In this document: positions 61,333-64,000 of the stretch, piece by piece
How positions within the stretch are numbered: position 1 is the stretch's first letter
Layout: each line of letters opens with the position of its first letter
Source: RGIG6375 sp964472725
GTDB taxonomy: Bacteria > Bacillota > Clostridia > Oscillospirales > Oscillospiraceae
Length of the DNA: 64,000 nucleotides
Assembly: GCA_964472725.1 (NCBI GenBank)
Contig: CAYYLZ010000005.1
Coordinates: forward strand, 6,166 to 70,165
Direction: 5' to 3'
Position numbers and translations under genes: made by a program
The notes under the pieces: model-generated
What the model saw: the letters and a program-made list of their open reading frames with translations, nothing else
Told to the model about the DNA's origin: nothing
The model's database searches: none

Positions 61333-62088
61333 ATGAGGGAAAACGAACTTTTAGGCGTAATAAAAAGTGAATATACTGCCATTCTCGGCGCAAAGCTTGT
61401 GGGTATATATGTTCACGGTTCCATCGCTTTCGGCTGCTTTAACCGGGAGCGCAGCGACATTGACTTCCTCGTTGTAGTAAATTCCCCGCTGACGCAGGAA
61501 GAAAAGGAATCTCTCATATCGGTGCTGCTTAAGCTTGAAAATCACGCGCCGCAAAAGGGCTTTGAAATGAGCGTTGTGCTACAAAGCGTATGCAAGCCGT
61601 TTGTTTATCCCACACCTTACGAGCTGCATTTTTCAAACAGTTACCTCGAAAGCTATAAAACCAACCTCTCCGCCCAATGCAGCAGCCTCAACGGCACCGA
61701 CAAAGACCTCGCCGCGCATATTACCGTGACGCAGTCGGTGGGTATCCCGCTCTGCGGCGCACCTGTAGCCGATGTATTCGGCGAGGTTCCGCGCAATAAT
61801 TACATAGACAGTCTTTTATATGACATCGAAAATGCTGCAGATGAAATAATCCGCGACCCGATATATTTTACGCTCAATCTCTGTCGGGTGCTGGCATATC
61901 TCACAGACGGTGTTGTTCTCTCCAAGGAGCAGGGCGGTAATTGGGGCGCGGCACATCTCCCCCGCTACTCCGGGCTTATAAACGGTGCGCGTACCGCCTA
62001 TAACGAGGGCTGCGAGTTTATGGCTGATGACGGTGAACTCATGGAGTTTGCGAAAGATATGTTGATAAGAATAAATGAAAAGCTATGA
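61333..62088 (+). CDS. aminoglycoside nucleotidyltransferase-like protein (ANT(9)/AadA family, DUF4111)
   Basis: A 251-residue protein with a nucleotidyltransferase core HGSIAFGCF (Gly29-Ser30) and the metal-binding pair Asp42/Asp44 (RSDIDFLVVV), and a C-terminal helical domain with LNLCRVLAYLTDGVVLSKEQ, as in AadA-type adenylyltransferases of spectinomycin and streptomycin. Close homology to a proven resistance gene cannot be judged from sequence by eye, so treat resistance as possible, not shown. The ATG at 61333 has GAGGTG 6 bases upstream. Confidence 0.8.
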   Translation: MRENELLGVIKSEYTAILGAKLVGIYVHGSIAFGCFNRERSDIDFLVVVNSPLTQEEKESLISVLLKLENHAPQKGFEMSVVLQSVCKPFVYPTPYELHFSNSYLESYKTNLSAQCSSLNGTDKDLAAHITVTQSVGIPLCGAPVADVFGEVPRNNYIDSLLYDIENAADEIIRDPIYFTLNLCRVLAYLTDGVVLSKEQGGNWGAAHLPRYSGLINGARTAYNEGCEFMADDGELMEFAKDMLIRINEKL

Positions 62089-62621
62089 ATATGAGCAATA
62101 CCGATTTTAAGCTCATAACAGAACTTACCGACAAAAATGTGCTCGGCACGGAAGGTCTTGCCGTTAATCCCGCTAATACCCGCAAAACCGCGCGGGCGAT
62201 AGTCATAAACAAAGACGGCCTTTACGCCGTAATGTACGCAGCGAATTTCGGGCTCCATTCCCTGCCCGGAGGAGGCTTAGACGGTGACGAAACGCCCGAG
62301 GAGGCGCTGCGCCGCGAGGTATTGGAGGAAACCGGCTGCAGCTGCGATGAAATCCGACCACTTGGCATTATCAAGGAAAACCGTTTTCATGCCGACTACA
62401 CCGCCGTTTCCTATTATTTCGTTGTTCACTGCCACAGCGAAAACGCCCAGCCGCAGCTTACGGAAGCGGAGCTTGCCGAAGGGACAATGCTCAAATGGTG
62501 CAGCCTTGAGGAGGCAGTACATCTCATCAAAGATTGTACTCACGACACAAACCAGCGTAAATTTCTGCAGGCAAGAGATATTGCCGCACTGAAAGAATAC
62601 ATCACCGGCTTAGGAGGATAA
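62085..62621 (+). CDS. NUDIX hydrolase
   Basis: A 178-residue NUDIX protein. The box at about 62-84 is complete: GGGLDGDETPEEALRREV then LEETG. It hydrolyses a nucleoside-diphosphate-linked substrate, identity unknown. It overlaps the upstream stop by 4 bases (ATGA); an ATG at 62091 is an alternative start. Confidence 0.9.
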   Translation: MNMSNTDFKLITELTDKNVLGTEGLAVNPANTRKTARAIVINKDGLYAVMYAANFGLHSLPGGGLDGDETPEEALRREVLEETGCSCDEIRPLGIIKENRFHADYTAVSYYFVVHCHSENAQPQLTEAELAEGTMLKWCSLEEAVHLIKDCTHDTNQRKFLQARDIAALKEYITGLGG

Positions 62622-62624
62622 GAT

Positions 62625-63008
62625 ATGGGATTTTGGTGGTTTATGTTATTTTGTGATATATTGGTCCCCGTTATCATGATTATCGCAGGACGCTTTATGC
62701 GGAAGCGTCCTCCCAAGCAAATAAACAGCCTTATCGGCTATCGTACCACCCGCTCCATGAAAAACGATGATACGTGGACATTCGCTCATGAGCACTGCGG
62801 CAAATCATGGTGGAAAGCAGGCTGGATAGTGCTGCTGCCGTCCATCATTGTCCATATTCCCTTCTACGGCAAAACCGAAAATGCTCTTGGCATTGTCAGC
62901 ATGGTTTTAATGGCGGTTCAGCTTATAGTACTGATCGCTTCCATTTTCCCCACTGAGCGTGCATTGAAGCGTGCGTTTACCAATGACGGGGTACGCAAAG
63001 AAGTTTAA
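62625..63008 (+). CDS. SdpI-family membrane protein
   Basis: A 127-residue membrane protein with three hydrophobic helices (about 3-23, 66-83, 88-108). The loop PPKQINSLIGYRTTRSMKN followed by W.FAH matches the SdpI/YhfL C-terminal domain (PF13630). In Bacillus SdpI gives immunity to the SdpC toxin; here the role is unknown. AGGAGG precedes the ATG and the gap to the NUDIX gene is 3 bases. Confidence 0.87.
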   Translation: MGFWWFMLFCDILVPVIMIIAGRFMRKRPPKQINSLIGYRTTRSMKNDDTWTFAHEHCGKSWWKAGWIVLLPSIIVHIPFYGKTENALGIVSMVLMAVQLIVLIASIFPTERALKRAFTNDGVRKEV

Positions 63009-63013
63009 TTAGC

Positions 63014-63054
63014 AAATAACCTCCCACTATCGTGATGATAATGGGAGGTTATTT
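63014..63054. terminator. bidirectional terminator between convergent genes
   Basis: AAATAACCTCCCA / TGGGAGGTTATTT (63014-63026, 63042-63054), T-rich on both ends, with a small inner TATC/GATA pair. Confidence 0.8.
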
Positions 63055-63531
63055 TCAGCTTTCTTTTACAGTTTTTCCGCAGATATTCTCCGGCACAAGA
63101 CGCAGGAGCAGAGTTCCCTCGGCATACGCGTCTATTTCTTTTTGGATATACGCCTCGTCGTCGGTGAATTTTCGACTGAGTTTTGCGGTAATATCTATTA
63201 TCTTATCCAAATCGTCGATAAGCTCCACCTTGCCGAAAACGATGACGCTTTTCACCGTCAGCGCCCAGTCGTCGGTTTCCTGCACACCCTTGTCGTATAC
63301 GCAGAAAGAAGCCTTATTGCAGGCCTGCAGCGCATCCAGTCGGTGTCCGAATTTTCCGCAGTGGAAATAAACGCATCCGTCGGCTTCATTGTAAAAATGA
63401 TTCATGGGCATGCCGTAGGGATAGCCGCCGTCACCGATGACGGACAGCACGCCGCGCTTTTCATTTTTCAGAATACCAACACATTCCTCGTCGGAAAGCT
63501 GCTTGTTCTTTCTTTGAAGCTCTCTGAACAT
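63055..63531 (-). CDS. pyridoxamine 5'-phosphate oxidase-family flavin protein (NimA-like)
   Basis: A 158-residue split-barrel flavin protein. RGVLSVIGDGGYPYGMPMNHFY, VYFHCGKFGHRLDALQ and SVIVFGKVELIDD follow the NimA/Nim-like group, some members of which reduce 5-nitroimidazoles. Activity cannot be inferred from this. AGGTGAT precedes the ATG. Confidence 0.87.
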   Translation of the reverse strand: MFRELQRKNKQLSDEECVGILKNEKRGVLSVIGDGGYPYGMPMNHFYNEADGCVYFHCGKFGHRLDALQACNKASFCVYDKGVQETDDWALTVKSVIVFGKVELIDDLDKIIDITAKLSRKFTDDEAYIQKEIDAYAEGTLLLRLVPENICGKTVKES

Positions 63532-63607
63532 TAAGTAATCACCTATTTTCCATAAAGTACGTTTTCTTTTATATGCATTGCTACCATTTTACCGCACCAT
63601 ATGCGAA

Positions 63608-63636
63608 TTGACAATATCTGTTTTATATGTTAAAAT
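63608..63636 (+). promoter_or_regulatory. promoter for metG
   Basis: A perfect TTGACA, 17 bases, TAAAAT; the leader of about 50 bases is too short for a T-box. Confidence 0.58.
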
Positions 63637-63690
63637 TCATAGATATATAAACAGTGCATTTCTGCCTGAAGATTGCGAGGATATTCACAA

Positions 63691-64000
63691 ATGAGCAAGG
63701 GAAAATTCTATATCACCACTCCTATCTACTACCCTTCCGATAAGCTTCATATAGGCCATACCTACTGCACCGTGGCCACCGACGCAATGGCTCGCTATAA
63801 GCGCATGACCGGCTATGACGTCATGTTCCTCACCGGTACCGACGAGCACGGTCAGAAGATCGAGGACAAGGCCGCTGCTGCCGGCGTTACCCCTCAGCAG
63901 TTCGTTGACAATATAGTACAGGGCGAAAAGGGTATTCTCGACCTGTGGAAGCTGATGAACATCTCCAACGACCGCTTCATTCGCACCACCGACGATTACC
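63691..64000 (+). CDS. metG: methionyl-tRNA synthetase, N-terminal part (cut by window edge)
   Basis: The first 103 codons of MetG. KFYITTPIYYPSDKLHIGHT contains the HIGH ATP-binding signature, and FLTGTDEHGQKIEDKA is a strongly conserved block. The KMSKS loop and anticodon domain lie beyond the window. GAGG lies 10 bases before the ATG. Confidence 0.95.
   Translation, partial: MSKGKFYITTPIYYPSDKLHIGHTYCTVATDAMARYKRMTGYDVMFLTGTDEHGQKIEDKAAAAGVTPQQFVDNIVQGEKGILDLWKLMNISNDRFIRTTDDY

Noticed and set aside
61333..62088. Calling the nucleotidyltransferase a proven spectinomycin resistance gene
   Set aside because: Motifs support the fold and family only; resistance in chromosomal homologs varies and cannot be read from sequence.
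63637..63690. Possible T-box before metG
   Set aside because: About 50 bases is too short, and no T-box sequence or terminator/antiterminator pair is present.

Overview
The window reads as chromosomal DNA from a Gram-positive, anaerobic, low-to-mid GC Firmicute of the Clostridia, most likely an uncultured gut Oscillospirales/Ruminococcaceae-type organism. This is inference from gene content: RqcH, Mini-RNase III, QueH, a GerMN lipoprotein, S-layer-homology (SLH) proteins, PepV, PrsA-like and DacF-like proteins, two clostridial enoate-reductase-type flavoproteins, and strong AGGAGG-type ribosome binding sites. No rRNA, tRNA, CRISPR array or complete insertion sequence was seen. Both ends cut genes: dxs on the left and metG on the right.

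Layout. 1-9.8 kb is almost all minus strand: partial dxs, a flavin/Fe-S oxidoreductase, rqcH, mrnC, metY, and a tight comEA-like / response regulator / sensor kinase / triple-GerMN lipoprotein cluster. 10-20 kb holds a D-Ala-D-Ala carboxypeptidase, a structured intergenic stretch, an EF-G paralog, a metK-rlmB-degenerate P-type ATPase operon, a pseudo-rhomboid with a zinc ribbon, and an XRE regulator with a stand-alone copy of its C-terminal domain. 20-27 kb is the most accessory part. It carries a second oxidoreductase divergent from a URO-D/methyltransferase-family protein, a P-loop kinase-like gene, intergenic repeats, and an AT-rich ECF-type sigma factor with a roughly 370-residue C-terminal extension flanked by inverted repeat copies. 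27-37.5 kb has pepV, an SLH protein, hslO, a phosphoribosyltransferase, a lipid kinase, an alpha/beta hydrolase, a PstS-like lipoprotein, rpsF-ssb-rpsR and queH. 37.5-49.1 kb has mfd, a parvulin-type lipoprotein, a miniature transposon-like element between two copies of one terminator, an SLH-anchored phosphodiester glycosidase, and a response regulator/kinase/HtrA-like set. 49-61 kb has rplJ-rplL with an attenuated leader, rsmE, a small ferritin-like protein, cdd, purL, an oligopeptide-type binding lipoprotein, pgeF and secA. 61-64 kb has an aminoglycoside nucleotidyltransferase-like / NUDIX / SdpI-family cassette, a NimA-like flavin protein and the start of metG.

How genes fit together. Core functions include ribosomal protein autoregulation (L10 leader, S6/S18 leader), ribosome rescue and rRNA maturation (rqcH, mrnC, rlmB, rsmE), methionine/SAM supply (metY, metK, metG), and envelope biogenesis (two sensor systems each next to an extracytoplasmic effector, carboxypeptidase, foldase, SLH proteins). 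Several proteins keep a family fold but lack catalytic residues: the P-type ATPase-like protein, the rhomboid and the HtrA-like protein. These, the sigma factor island and the terminator-duplicating element are the least ordinary parts of the window.
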